Assembly: GCF_916618895.1 (NCBI RefSeq)
Contig: NZ_OU745391.1
Span: forward strand, 1,612,001-1,676,000
Source of the DNA: Pseudoclavibacter sp. Marseille-Q3772
Lineage (GTDB): Bacteria > Actinomycetota > Actinomycetes > Actinomycetales > Microbacteriaceae
Reading direction: 5' to 3'
Length of the DNA: 64,000 nucleotides
A program made the translations under genes and the position numbers. The notes below the pieces were generated by a model. It ran no database searches, was not told the DNA's origin, and saw nothing but the letters and a program-made list of their open reading frames with translations. Below, one piece after another: positions 33,814 to 43,006 of the stretch. Positions within the stretch are counted from its first letter, which is position 1; each line of letters opens with the position of its first letter.

Positions 33814-35431
33814 GGCCGGTGGCAGCGCGCTTAGGGCCGGTATCGTCGGTCGATTCGGATGCGGTGAGTAGCGTCGCCCACAGCGCCAGCTGTCCGCTTG
33901 CGCTCCCCGTCGCCTGCGGCCACAGCGCCTGCACCTGGTCGCGGCGGTACCGGACGGTATTGGGATGCACATTGAGTCGTTCGGCCGCGCGTGCCACGCT
34001 TCCGGCGTGCGCAAACAGTTCGAGGAGTGTTTGGCGCAGCTCCCCGCGGATCGCTCCGAGTGCCGGGTGGCGAAGATAAGGGCGCTCCGCAAGCAGCTCG
34101 CCGAGGGCATCGACGAGCATTCGATCGCGCATCTGCGTGGTCGTGCACACCGCACCGAGTGCGCCTTCGCTCGCGCGCAGAATCGCATCCACCTCTTCAC
34201 GCTGTACCGCGAGCTGTTCTTCATCGGATGTGAACGACGAAGAGATACCTGCCCGAGCCGCGCCGGGAAGTGCCCGAGCTGCCGAGTTGAGCGATGCCCG
34301 GAGCGCGTGCGCCAGGTGGTCCTGCGACTCGGATGTGACGAGGAAATAACCGATGCCCTGATCCACCACACTCGCGATGAGGGTGAGCCTTGCACGCAGT
34401 TCGCGATCGATCGCCAAGCGCAATTGAGCCACATCGCCAGCTGATGCTTCGAAGTCGTTGAACGCAGTGCCGACGAGGAAAAGCGGGTACTTGGTGTGCA
34501 AGTCTCGTAACAGCTCGGTCGCCGACCCGTGTAATCCTTGACGAAGCGCCTGTTCGCGGCGATACGCATCCTCATCAGCGAGCCGCCACCCTGACATCAA
34601 GTGGCCAGCAGCGAGCTCCGCACCACGCTGAAGGGCCCGGCGCTGTGCCGCGGGCAGTGCCTGTTCAACATCAAACCCATTCGGATCGATCGCCCAGATC
34701 GTGCCCAGATGCAAATTGCCGGCACGAATCGCTATGGCAGCACGAGGCAGCTCCTGATCGTACTGTGGGAAACGCACCGGCTCATCGGAGCGAAGCACCC
34801 GGTCGTATTGCATCTTGTTTCGCGGCGCATCCGGTACCTGCCGCGTCAGCACGCCGCGTTCGCGGAACTCATCGATGAGCTGTCCGGAGATCGTCGAATA
34901 CGCCAGCAGGGTGCGGGCGTGATTCTCAATCGACACCGCTCCGCCGAACAGCTCCGCGATGCTATCGGCGAGTGCATACAGATAGTCGGGGTGCATCGGT
35001 GATTGGGCGAAACCGGGGGAGTGCTCGCCGATGGCTTGCTGCACGAGTCCCTCGAACTGGCGCCAGGTGATCTTCTCGCTCAAGGCCAGCAGCGGAACAT
35101 CCTCGAGAAGCGTGCCCAGGGTTTGGCGTGCGTGGGATGCATCTTCAGTCGTGATGACCACGGCAGATACTGACCTGCTGCGCGCGATCTCTGCGAGCTG
35201 CGTGACCGCATCCGAACTCATCGCTTGCCACGCAGGAACCAGTAGCAGCACCCCGGACGCCACACCGGCAGCGGAATGCACGTCGTAGTACTCACTGTCG
35301 ACGACCACTTGATCGGAGCGCACTGTGCCGCTGATCACATCCACCACCCCGGCACCGTCTCCCTGGAGGAGCATTGTGATTGTGAGCGGCTGATAATCGG
35401 GAGTCGCGTCTGTGTAAATCGACAAGGGCAT
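33809..35431 (-). CDS. PucR-family transcriptional regulator
   Basis: A 540-residue regulator. The N-terminal ligand-sensing PucR domain starts LTITMLLQGDGAGVVDVISG, the middle has a GGDEF-like (CdaR-type) region, and the C-terminal helix-turn-helix is LLELFAHAGSVARAAERLNVHPNTVRYRRDQVQAL, diagnostic of the PucR/CdaR family. Such proteins usually activate adjacent catabolic or transport genes. It is divergent from the decarboxylase and amino acid transporter genes, which are its likely targets. Its stop codon lies in the IS target site. Confidence 0.9.
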   Translation of the reverse strand: MPLSIYTDATPDYQPLTITMLLQGDGAGVVDVISGTVRSDQVVVDSEYYDVHSAAGVASGVLLLVPAWQAMSSDAVTQLAEIARSRSVSAVVITTEDASHARQTLGTLLEDVPLLALSEKITWRQFEGLVQQAIGEHSPGFAQSPMHPDYLYALADSIAELFGGAVSIENHARTLLAYSTISGQLIDEFRERGVLTRQVPDAPRNKMQYDRVLRSDEPVRFPQYDQELPRAAIAIRAGNLHLGTIWAIDPNGFDVEQALPAAQRRALQRGAELAAGHLMSGWRLADEDAYRREQALRQGLHGSATELLRDLHTKYPLFLVGTAFNDFEASAGDVAQLRLAIDRELRARLTLIASVVDQGIGYFLVTSESQDHLAHALRASLNSAARALPGAARAGISSSFTSDEEQLAVQREEVDAILRASEGALGAVCTTTQMRDRMLVDALGELLAERPYLRHPALGAIRGELRQTLLELFAHAGSVARAAERLNVHPNTVRYRRDQVQALWPQATGSASGQLALWATLLTASESTDDTGPKRAATGH

Positions 35432-35493
35432 GGTGAAAAGCTATCGAAAACTCTAAAAATGTCGCTGTGCTTCCTGCTTAGCGTTGAGGCAAC

Positions 35494-35511
35494 CCGAGCA
35501 ACGGTGCTCGG
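35494..35511. promoter_or_regulatory. Inverted repeat between pucR and the decarboxylase gene
   Basis: CCGAGCA-ACGG-TGCTCGG is a perfect 7-4-7 inverted repeat in the 103-bp divergent region, 23 bp before the decarboxylase start. It could be a PucR operator or a leader hairpin. An AT-rich stretch at 35440-35460 is the likeliest promoter area. Confidence 0.45.
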
Positions 35512-35534
35512 TGACGAACGGAAGGAAATCCGCG

Positions 35535-36845
35535 TTGCACAACGATTCCTCGGTCACTGCACAACCAGCCAACGTGCTCCCGGAAACCAGTGGACTAATG
35601 AACGGCGAGCTCACCATCGGCGGTTGCCTCGTCTCCGACCTTGTCAACACTTACGGAACACCCCTGCACATCTACGATGAAGCGGGTCTGCGCGCACAGA
35701 TGCGCCGGCTGGTGGATGGGATGCGCTCGCGCTGGCCTCGCTCGGAGGTCCTGTTCGCGTCGAAGGCCGCCCCGTTTGTGGCGATGTACGCCATCGCCGC
35801 GGAAGAGGGCATGGCGATTGACGTCGCCGGGCAGGGCGAGATCGAACTCGCCCTCGCGGCCGGAGTGGACCCCGCGCGCATGTACTTTCACGGCAACGCC
35901 AAGACCGATGCTGAGATCACACGCGCAGTCGAACTCGGTGTGGGCACAATCATCATCGACAGCATCGATGAGATCGATCGGCTCGACCGCCTCGTGCCGA
36001 CTGGTCACGTGCAGCACTGCCTGATCCGCGTCAATCCCGGCGTCGATGCGGAAACGCACGAGTCGATGAACACCGGCGGGTCCAAATCGAAGTTCGGTCT
36101 GCCGCTGGAAGCGGTCGTCGCCCAGATCGAGCGGCTTCGCGACCACGAACGCATCGCAATCGACGGTGTACACGTACACATTGGCTCGCAGATCCTGAAC
36201 GTCGCACAGTTTGCCCAGGCCGTTGATGCGCTCGCGGATGTGGGTGGAGTCGACACCTATGATCTCGGCGGTGGCCTTGGGGTCGCGTATGTGGCCGATG
36301 AAACTGCCCCGAGCGTTGACGACTACCTCGATACGCTCATTGATGCTGCACGACGCAACCTGCCAGCTGACGCCAAACTGCTGATTGAACCCGGTCGTGC
36401 AACGGTCGCGCGTGCCGGGGTGACCGCGTACCAGGCCGTGGTGGTGAAGTCTGCCGGCCAGAACTTCGTCGCCGTCGATGGCGGTATGGCTGATCAGCTT
36501 GAGATCGCGCTCACTGGCCAGCCGTTCTCGGTGGTCATCGCAAACAAAGCGGATGCGGAACCGACCGGCACCCATCAGATCGTCGGTCGGCAGTGCGAGT
36601 CGGGCGACCTGCTCGTAGCGGATGCGCCGCTACCGCACCCGCAGGTGGGGGACATCATCGTCGTCCCGGCTACCGGCGCCTACTCGTACACCATGACCAA
36701 CAACTACAACGGTGCGCTACGGCCACCGATCGTCATGGCCCGCGACGGCGAAGCACGGCTCGTTGCCCGCCGAGAAACCTACGGGGATCTGTTGCGCTTG
36801 CACGAACCCGTGAGCCAAATCCAACCCACCGCCACCGAACAGTAG
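35535..36845 (+). CDS. Diaminopimelate decarboxylase-like PLP enzyme (fold type III)
   Basis: A 436-residue enzyme of the LysA/ornithine decarboxylase family. The PLP Lys is in LFASKAAPF. Other family motifs are HIGSQI, the phosphate-binding GGGLG, EPGR, the catalytic CESGD, and GAYSYTMTNNYNG. These fit DapDC most closely, which decarboxylates meso-DAP to lysine. I chose the TTG start because GGAAGGAA lies 7 nt upstream; the frame is open to 35484. It sits between PucR and a polar amino acid importer, so a catabolic or specialised amino acid role is possible instead of core lysine synthesis. Confidence 0.8.
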   Translation: MHNDSSVTAQPANVLPETSGLMNGELTIGGCLVSDLVNTYGTPLHIYDEAGLRAQMRRLVDGMRSRWPRSEVLFASKAAPFVAMYAIAAEEGMAIDVAGQGEIELALAAGVDPARMYFHGNAKTDAEITRAVELGVGTIIIDSIDEIDRLDRLVPTGHVQHCLIRVNPGVDAETHESMNTGGSKSKFGLPLEAVVAQIERLRDHERIAIDGVHVHIGSQILNVAQFAQAVDALADVGGVDTYDLGGGLGVAYVADETAPSVDDYLDTLIDAARRNLPADAKLLIEPGRATVARAGVTAYQAVVVKSAGQNFVAVDGGMADQLEIALTGQPFSVVIANKADAEPTGTHQIVGRQCESGDLLVADAPLPHPQVGDIIVVPATGAYSYTMTNNYNGALRPPIVMARDGEARLVARRETYGDLLRLHEPVSQIQPTATEQ

Positions 36846-36920
36846 CGACCCGCTCACTACTGCAACCTCATCCCGATCAACCGACTCGCGCAACGAAGCG
36901 CCTGAGACAGGGGAAGAACA

Positions 36921-37826
36921 ATGAAACTTCGCAAAATTGCCGGTATCGCCGCGGCATCAATGCTCCTATTGACCGGATGCGCCAATGCAGGCGGTGAACG
37001 TGAGGCACTTACCAGCGGCGTCAACGAGGAGGCAAAAGCGGCGCTGCCGGAGGATATCCGCAATGCCGGTGTGTTGAAGGTCGCGGTCGACTACCCGTAC
37101 CCACCGTTCGCGCATGAGGACGTCGACACCGGTGAGATGCAAGGGCTGGAAGTCGACCTCGCCCATGCAATCGGTGAGAAGCTCGATATCGACGTGCAGC
37201 TCAACAAACAGCCATTCGACACGGTGGTTGCCAGCCTGCAGTCCGGATCAAACGACATCATCATGTCTGGGATGAACGACACGGTCGAACGTCAGGACGT
37301 GCTCACCTTCACCGACTACCTGTACGCCGGCTTCGCCATTGCAGTGCCCAGCGGTAACCCGAAGGGGATCGAAGACATCACTGACCTGTGCGGCCTCACT
37401 ATCGCGAGCCAGAAAGCATCCACCACCGGTGATGTGCTCGATAGCATTAGCGAGCAGTGCAAGGAAGCCGGTAAGCCGGAAATCAAGACCCACGAACTTG
37501 CGACCGTGCCTGACGCCTCAACTGCGGTGCAGGCGGGTAACGCCGATGGGTTCATTGGGGATGCGCCAATCATGGCGTTTCTCGCCGAAACGGCAAATGA
37601 CGGCAAGGCCTTCGAACTGCTCGAGTTTGCAACCGCGCCAAAGGGATTCGACCCGGTCTACACCGGTATCGGCTGCCTCAAGGATGATGAAGAGTTGGCA
37701 GAAGCCGTGTACCTGGCGATGAAAGCGCTCGAAGAAGAGGGCGTCTACGAGAAGCTCATGGACAAGCACGGCCAGAAAGACTACGTCGTCACCGACGGCA
37801 TCGGTCAAAACCTCGCCAAGGAGTAG
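36921..37826 (+). CDS. Polar amino acid ABC transporter substrate-binding lipoprotein
   Basis: A 301-residue periplasmic-type binding protein (SBP_bac_3 family). Lipobox LTGC near residue 17-20 follows a short signal. The binding-domain signature is VLKVAVDYPYPPFAHEDVDTGEMQGLEVDLAHAIGEKLDIDV, followed by DIIMSGMNDTVERQDVLTFTDYLYAG. The ligand carboxylate Arg of this family seems to be in VERQ. First of three importer genes, 75 bp after the decarboxylase gene. Confidence 0.9.
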   Translation: MKLRKIAGIAAASMLLLTGCANAGGEREALTSGVNEEAKAALPEDIRNAGVLKVAVDYPYPPFAHEDVDTGEMQGLEVDLAHAIGEKLDIDVQLNKQPFDTVVASLQSGSNDIIMSGMNDTVERQDVLTFTDYLYAGFAIAVPSGNPKGIEDITDLCGLTIASQKASTTGDVLDSISEQCKEAGKPEIKTHELATVPDASTAVQAGNADGFIGDAPIMAFLAETANDGKAFELLEFATAPKGFDPVYTGIGCLKDDEELAEAVYLAMKALEEEGVYEKLMDKHGQKDYVVTDGIGQNLAKE

Positions 37827-37828
37827 GT

Positions 37829-38812
37829 ATGTCGACAACAACCTCACAGATGAAAACCGAACCTACGGTCGATCAACGTGATCGCGGCGGGGCGGGCGTT
37901 GACGCGGATGACCTCATCATTCGCCCGCTGCGTCACCCTTGGCGTTGGATCTCCGCAGCGGTGCTGCTGTTCATAGTTATTGTCCTCGCCCAATCGGTGT
38001 TGACAAACGAGAACCTCGACTTCGCGGCAATCGGCAAATTCCTGTTCTCGCCAAGAATCCTCTCTGGTATCGGCTTGACGCTGATCCTTACCGTTATCTC
38101 GATGCTCGTTTCGACCGTGCTAGCGATCCTACTCGCGGCCATGCGAATGAGTGATAACCCGGTCATGGTGGGAATCTCATCCGTATACATCTGGGCGTTC
38201 CGCGGCACCCCGTTGCTAGTGCAGATCGTGCTGTGGGGTTACCTCGGCCTGCTTTACGACCGGCTCGGTCTGGGTGTGCCCTTCACCGACATCATGTTCT
38301 GGTCCGCGCCGACCAACCAGCTCATCACGCCGTTTATCGCCGGCCTACTTGCGCTCACACTCAACCAGGCTGCGTACTCGGCGGAGATCGTTCGCTCCGG
38401 CATGCTGTCGGTGGATAGCGGTCAGGGAGAAGCCGCCGCATCGCTCGGTATGACCCCGGTACGGGCATTCCGCCGCATCACCCTGCCACAAGCAATGCGC
38501 GTGATCATCCCGCCGATGGGTAATGAGCTCATTTCGATGCTCAAGAACACCTCGCTGCTCTCAGTGATTGCCGTGATGGAGATGTACACCGTCGCCATGC
38601 AGATCTCGGCCCAGAACCTCAAGCAGGTCGAGCTCATGATCGTCGTGAGCCTGTGGTACCTGCTGCTCACCTCCATCCTTGCCGTGCCGCAGCACTACCT
38701 CGAGAAGCACTTTGGACGGGGTACTTCGAGAACTCGTCCCACGGCGAAGAAACAGGCCAAGGGCAATAAGGCGACTACCTCGAGCACACAAGAACAGGAG
38801 GCAGCACAGTGA
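37829..38812 (+). CDS. Polar amino acid ABC transporter permease
   Basis: A 327-residue HisM/GlnP-family permease. After about 45 cytoplasmic residues and one helix comes the family core: [105 protein letters not shown], which includes the EAA loop. The tail is rich in Lys, Thr and Gln. It begins 2 bp after the binding protein and its stop overlaps the ATPase start by ATGA-type spacing (GTGA). Confidence 0.92.
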   Translation: MSTTTSQMKTEPTVDQRDRGGAGVDADDLIIRPLRHPWRWISAAVLLFIVIVLAQSVLTNENLDFAAIGKFLFSPRILSGIGLTLILTVISMLVSTVLAILLAAMRMSDNPVMVGISSVYIWAFRGTPLLVQIVLWGYLGLLYDRLGLGVPFTDIMFWSAPTNQLITPFIAGLLALTLNQAAYSAEIVRSGMLSVDSGQGEAAASLGMTPVRAFRRITLPQAMRVIIPPMGNELISMLKNTSLLSVIAVMEMYTVAMQISAQNLKQVELMIVVSLWYLLLTSILAVPQHYLEKHFGRGTSRTRPTAKKQAKGNKATTSSTQEQEAAQ

Positions 38813-39624
38813 CTAGCACACAGGCAAACCCCTGGACGCGACCCGTTGCGGTCGGTGAGATGGCCGGTCCCATTGTGAGGATGGAATCCGTGCGCAAGCA
38901 CTTCGGCCAAAACGAAGTACTCAAGAGCATCGACCTGCAGGTGAACCGAGGCGAAGTAGTGGTGCTGCTCGGCCCATCTGGGTCGGGAAAATCCACCCTG
39001 CTGCGATGCATCAACCACCTCGAAACGATTGATGGCGGCCGAGTTACGGTTAACGGCGAAATCATGGGCTACCGTCAGGTGGGCCGTGAGCTGCACGAGC
39101 TGCCGGTTGCAAAGATCGCCCAGCAGCGCCGCCATATTGGCATGGTGTTTCAGCGGTTCAACCTGTTCCCACACATGACCGCACTCGAAAACGTCATGGA
39201 AGCGCCGATCGGTGTCAAGCGAGTTCCACGGAAGCAGGCAGCAAAACGCGCCAACGAACTGCTCGCCCGCGTTGGCCTGGCCGATCGTGCCGATCACTAT
39301 CCATCGCAACTTTCCGGTGGTCAGCAACAGCGCGTCGCGATCGCCAGAACCCTCGCCATGGACCCGGAGCTACTGCTCTTCGATGAACCAACCTCGGCGC
39401 TTGACCCCGAGCTGGTGGGTGAAGTGCTTGATGTGATGCGAGAACTCGCCGAAGCGGGAATGACCATGATCGTGGTCACCCACGAAATCGGGTTTGCGCG
39501 TCAAGTCGCCGACCGCGTCGTGTTTATGGACCAGGGCGTGGTGGTTGAAGAGGGCGCACCGCGCGAAGTGATCGATAACCCGCAACACGAACGAACGAAA
39601 GCGTTCCTGCGCAGCGTGCTGTAG
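38809..39624 (+). CDS. Polar amino acid ABC transporter ATP-binding protein
   Basis: A 271-residue ATPase of the GlnQ/HisP class. Walker A is GPSGSGKST, the Q-loop is [14 protein letters not shown], the signature [16 protein letters not shown], Walker [20 protein letters not shown], and switch His in [12 protein letters not shown]. The gene is complete. Its last 241 bases and the next 86 are duplicated at 44107-44433, flanking the island. Confidence 0.95.
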   Translation: MTSTQANPWTRPVAVGEMAGPIVRMESVRKHFGQNEVLKSIDLQVNRGEVVVLLGPSGSGKSTLLRCINHLETIDGGRVTVNGEIMGYRQVGRELHELPVAKIAQQRRHIGMVFQRFNLFPHMTALENVMEAPIGVKRVPRKQAAKRANELLARVGLADRADHYPSQLSGGQQQRVAIARTLAMDPELLLFDEPTSALDPELVGEVLDVMRELAEAGMTMIVVTHEIGFARQVADRVVFMDQGVVVEEGAPREVIDNPQHERTKAFLRSVL

Positions 39625-39710
39625 TTGCACGTGCACACCGTGGGTGTGGTTCAAGGCTCCGGCTTTGAATCGCACCCACGTTGCTGCTGTGGCAAGCAAC
39701 GCGTGCTTGC
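39384..39710. repeat. 327-bp direct repeat, left copy
   Basis: Identical by reading to 44107-44433 with constant offset 4723 and no gap. It covers the last 79 codons of the ATPase gene, its stop, and 86 bp beyond, ending exactly at the right edge of a GCAAGCA-ACGCG-TGCTTGC hairpin (39692-39710). Confidence 0.92.
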
Positions 39711-39795
39711 TCGCGTACTCGCGGCAGACGCGCTCCTGTTCGATGGTCGACTCCGGGTAGGGGCGTGCCGTGCGGGTGTAGAGGATCGTCTTCAT
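39711..39795 (-). pseudogene. N-terminal fragment resembling a serine recombinase
   Basis: From the ATG at 39795 the first 28 codons read MKTILYTRTARPYPESTIEQ...CREYA, like the N-terminus of resolvase/recombinase proteins (Y-x-R-x-S...Q-x-x-x-C-x-x-Y-A). The frame then enters the 327-bp repeat and becomes nonsense relative to the family, so the gene is cut at the island boundary. The Ser expected in Y-x-R-V-S is not evident, so identity is tentative. Its ATG overlaps the TGA of the upstream membrane protein gene. Confidence 0.45.
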
Positions 39796-40214
39796 GACGC
39801 ACCTCCTGCCAGCACGAGGTGGCTGTCAGCAGAAGCCTCATCCTCGTCCGTGTGCGCCTGGCGTTCTGCATGCTTGCGGGCGCGGTGTTCGAGGAAGCGG
39901 GCGCGGGTGAGGTAGATGAGGCTGATCGGGCCGATCCACGTGATCTTGGCGGCGTTGTAGATGCCGTAGATCACGAGGAGGTTGAGCCAGCCGGGGCCGC
40001 CTTGCTCGATGAAGCCGCGGCACATCACCGCGATGAACAGGTAGGGCACGGCGAGGAGCATGGCCGGGATGCCCCACTTGACGCCTCGCCGGGTGTAGAG
40101 CACGGCATCGACCAGGCGGTTCGTGGGCATCAGGCGTCCGATGGGGCCGCGGGTGCGCGGGCGACGCGCCACGAGGATGACGAAGATTACTGCGAGCCAG
40201 ATGATGAGCAACAT
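39792..40214 (-). CDS. Hypothetical membrane protein of the island
   Basis: A 140-residue protein with membrane segments near residues 1-18, 48-68 and 76-98. The basic segments RRPRTRGPIGRLMPTNRLVDAVLYTRRGVKWG and RARFLEHRARKHAERQAH lie between and after them. I do not recognise a function. Similar short proteins are, from memory, found beside recombinase and DprA genes in actinobacterial mobile elements. ATGA overlap with the recombinase fragment indicates they were one operon. Confidence 0.6.
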   Translation of the reverse strand: MLLIIWLAVIFVILVARRPRTRGPIGRLMPTNRLVDAVLYTRRGVKWGIPAMLLAVPYLFIAVMCRGFIEQGGPGWLNLLVIYGIYNAAKITWIGPISLIYLTRARFLEHRARKHAERQAHTDEDEASADSHLVLAGGAS

Positions 40215-40425
40215 CAGGGGCCTCCCTTAACACGCTTCGAATGAGTTTCGAGAAGCGCCGTGTGGGTGGGCCCCGAAGGGAAATGATTTCCGAAGAGCAA
40301 CAGTGGTTGGGATGGCTCCGCTTCACCTTCGAGTCTACGCCCGTTCGCTTGCAAAGGGAGCCGCCGGTCGGTCGGGGCGGGTGCATCTGCCCGGTACTGG
40401 GTGACCGAGCGGAAGGACCTCGATC
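40215..40425. other. Divergent intergenic region within the island
   Basis: This 211-bp stretch between the membrane protein gene and dprA-like gene holds an imperfect hairpin around 40233-40256 (CGCTTCGAA / TTTCGAGAAGCG) and, before the dprA start, GGAAGGA. No convincing gene seen. It probably contains the two divergent promoters. Confidence 0.4.
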
Positions 40426-41433
40426 ATGGCTTCTCTGGCTGACACCGCCCGTGATGAGCGCGAGGCGCGGGCGATGCTGACGATGATCGTCAGCGCGGGC
40501 GACGAGACCGTGGGGCGCCTGCTTGGGCGGGAGGGCGGCGTCGAGACGCTGCGCATGCTCGAATCCAACCACGCGATCCCCGGCGTGAGCGTCGAGGAGT
40601 CAGCGACCCTGCAAGGCACGATGCACCTGGCCTCCTCGCGGCTGTCCTTCGATGATGATCTGCGCGAGGCGCTGGACGGGTCATATGCGGTGCTGATCCC
40701 CGGCGATCCGCATTGGCCGGTCTCACTGAACGAGCTGGGCCACCGGGCTCCATATGCGCTATGGGCGAGAGGGGCGACCTCGTTCCTCGCGGAGCCGACG
40801 TATGTGCGCCTCACGGTTGCCGGATCGCGGGCGGCCACGGATTACGGCGTGAGCGTCACCGCGGAGCTCGTGACCGAGGCGGCGCGACGCGAACAGGTCA
40901 TCGTGACTGGTGGCGATTACGGGATCGATGCGGCGGCGCTTCGGGCCGCGCTCGGCGTGCAGGGGCACGTGGTCGCGGTTATGGCCGGCGGGATGGATCG
41001 CTTCTATCCGGCCGGGAACACCGAACTCCTTGGCCGTCTCGCCGATTACGGGCTGGTGGTGAGTGAGCAGCCGCCCGGCGCGGTTCCGACGCGGCAGCGG
41101 TTCATTGACCGCAGCCGCATCCTCGCCGGACTGTCGGGATCGACGGTGATCGTGGAAGCGGCGGCACGCTCCGGGTCGGCGCTGATCGCACGCGAGGCCG
41201 CAAGGCTGGGCCGGGGCGTGGGCGCCGTGCCGGGGCCGGTCACCTCGGCTGCGAGCACGGGCACGCACCAACTGCTGCGCGAAGGCACGGCGCGGCTCGT
41301 CGCGAGCTCCGACGATCTCGCAGAGCTCGCCGCTCAACCGCGGCCGGCCCTGGGACGACGGCCGTCACGGAGCATGAGCGTCGCGCGGGAGGAGCCCGGC
41401 ATCGAACCCGAGACGCCTGGCCGCTCCCTCTGA
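40426..41433 (+). CDS. DprA/Smf-like DNA-processing protein on the island
   Basis: A 335-residue protein with an N-terminal helical region and a DprA Rossmann domain from about residue 100: PYALWARG, VAGSRAATDYG, TGGDYGIDAAALRAALGVQGHVVAVMAGGMDRFYPAGN, VVSEQPPG, FIDRSRILAGLSGSTVIVEAAARSGSALIAREAARLGRGVGAVPGP. DprA loads RecA on incoming single-stranded DNA in transformation. Here the usual ARGID-x-x-AH motif reads DYGID-x-x-AL and RNR reads RSR, so this is a divergent paralogue. No competence genes are adjacent. Start chosen after GGAAGGA. Confidence 0.82.
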   Translation: MASLADTARDEREARAMLTMIVSAGDETVGRLLGREGGVETLRMLESNHAIPGVSVEESATLQGTMHLASSRLSFDDDLREALDGSYAVLIPGDPHWPVSLNELGHRAPYALWARGATSFLAEPTYVRLTVAGSRAATDYGVSVTAELVTEAARREQVIVTGGDYGIDAAALRAALGVQGHVVAVMAGGMDRFYPAGNTELLGRLADYGLVVSEQPPGAVPTRQRFIDRSRILAGLSGSTVIVEAAARSGSALIAREAARLGRGVGAVPGPVTSAASTGTHQLLREGTARLVASSDDLAELAAQPRPALGRRPSRSMSVAREEPGIEPETPGRSL

Positions 41434-41561
41434 TCGTTCCGCGCACTGCGTCGATCCGCTCGTTCGGGGTTGATGGGTGAAGCCGGGGTGTTCCGGTTCA
41501 AGCCCCGAGCCCATGACCGCTCGCGAGATTCGGTCAGCCTCAACAGGACCGAGGGGTGCGC

Positions 41562-42914
41562 TCACTCATGGTTCGAGTGTTCCTTCACGGCGTTCCAGAT
41601 CACGAGAGCAAGGCCGAGGGCGAAGGCGATCGCGGCACCGAGGGCTGCAGCGTGGAACCCTGGTACGCCGCCGATGCCGGTGGCGAGGCTGCCGAGCACG
41701 GCCACGCCGACGACGCTGCCGGTCTGTCTGGCGGCGTTGATCACGCTCCCGGCGATCCCCGTCAGGGCGACGGGCGCAGCGGAGACGGCGGCACTGGTCG
41801 CTGCGGGCATGGCGATCGCCATGCCCAGCCCCGCGACGAACGTCAGCGCGGCGACAACCGGATACGGGGTCGTCGTAGTGAAGATCATCAGGCTCGCGAA
41901 TCCCGCTGTGCCGATCGCGAGGCCGGTGAGCATCGCCCGCTGCGGGGCGTGTGCGGCGGTAATGCGGCCGCCGAGCGGGGCGCCGATGATCGCACCGAGC
42001 GCTTGCGGCGCCATCACGAGCCCCGCCATGCTGGGGTCGAGGTCGCGGGTGTGCTGGATGTACAGGGTGAGGGCGAACAGCTGCCCGAAGAAGCTGAAGT
42101 TCAGCACAAACCCGACCACAGTCGCGGTCGAGAATCCGGGCGCGGAGAAGACCGTGAGCGGCAGCATCGGCGCACGGGTGCGGCGCTCGTGCCAGACGAA
42201 CCCGACCGACGCCAGAAGCGCGAGGGCGAACCCGGCGATGGTGCGGACGGTGAGGCCGTGGTCGCCGGTGTCGATGATCGCGAACGTCAACCCTGCCAAA
42301 GCGAGGATCGCGAGCATCTGACCGGCCGCGTCGAGCCGCCCCGGTCTCCCGGCACGCGCGGGGAGGGTGCGGATGGCACCGATGGTGATGGCGGCCACGA
42401 CGGGCACGTTGACCCAGAACACGGCCCGCCAGCCGATCCCGTCCAGGAGCACGCCGCCGAGCAGCGGCCCGACCGCCGCGGCGACACCGCCGGCAGCACC
42501 CCACAGCCCGACCGTCTTAGCGCGTGCGGCAGGGTCGGCGAAGAGCTGGGTGATCAGGGCGAGGGTGGCCGGTACGACCGCGGCTGCCCCGACGCCCTGG
42601 ATCGCGCGGGCCGCGATGAGCAGGCCCGCGTTCGGGGCGATGGCGCACGCGATCGAGGCGAACGCGAACATGGTAATGCCGGTCAGGTAGACGCGGCGTG
42701 CCCCGTACCGGTCGCAGGCGCTGCCGGCGGGCAGCAGCAGGGCGGCGAACACGAGCGTGTACGCGTCCACGATCCAGGCCAGGCCGCCGGGCGAGACCGA
42801 GAGGCCGGTGCCGATGTGGGGCAGGGCGATGTTCACGATCGTGGTGTCGAGCATCACGAGGAAGTAGCCGGCGACGACGACCCACGTGCCCGCGCTGCTC
42901 GCCCGTTCTCTCAT
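41562..42914 (-). CDS. MFS drug efflux transporter (DHA2-like)
   Basis: A 450-residue proton-coupled exporter with 12 or more membrane segments. The N-terminal motif YFLVMLDTTIVNIALPHIGTGL contains the LDxTVVNVALP signature of DHA2 exporters. LPAGSACDRYGARRVYL is the motif A loop, and GVGAAAVVPATLALI and GPLLGGVLLDGIGWRAVFWVNVP are further family motifs (motif C region). It is divergent from a winged-helix regulator, an arrangement usual for inducible drug pumps. Substrate unknown. The high and even GC of the segment fits the rest of the island. Confidence 0.88.
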   Translation of the reverse strand: MRERASSAGTWVVVAGYFLVMLDTTIVNIALPHIGTGLSVSPGGLAWIVDAYTLVFAALLLPAGSACDRYGARRVYLTGITMFAFASIACAIAPNAGLLIAARAIQGVGAAAVVPATLALITQLFADPAARAKTVGLWGAAGGVAAAVGPLLGGVLLDGIGWRAVFWVNVPVVAAITIGAIRTLPARAGRPGRLDAAGQMLAILALAGLTFAIIDTGDHGLTVRTIAGFALALLASVGFVWHERRTRAPMLPLTVFSAPGFSTATVVGFVLNFSFFGQLFALTLYIQHTRDLDPSMAGLVMAPQALGAIIGAPLGGRITAAHAPQRAMLTGLAIGTAGFASLMIFTTTTPYPVVAALTFVAGLGMAIAMPAATSAAVSAAPVALTGIAGSVINAARQTGSVVGVAVLGSLATGIGGVPGFHAAALGAAIAFALGLALVIWNAVKEHSNHE

Positions 42915-43006
42915 GGGTCTCCTCTCGCCGTGCTGCGTTCAGCTACGATGCTTCCATGCGGGTTGTTCGGTGGCTGCCGAACCATCCGGGCAGGAGAATG
43001 GCAGGC

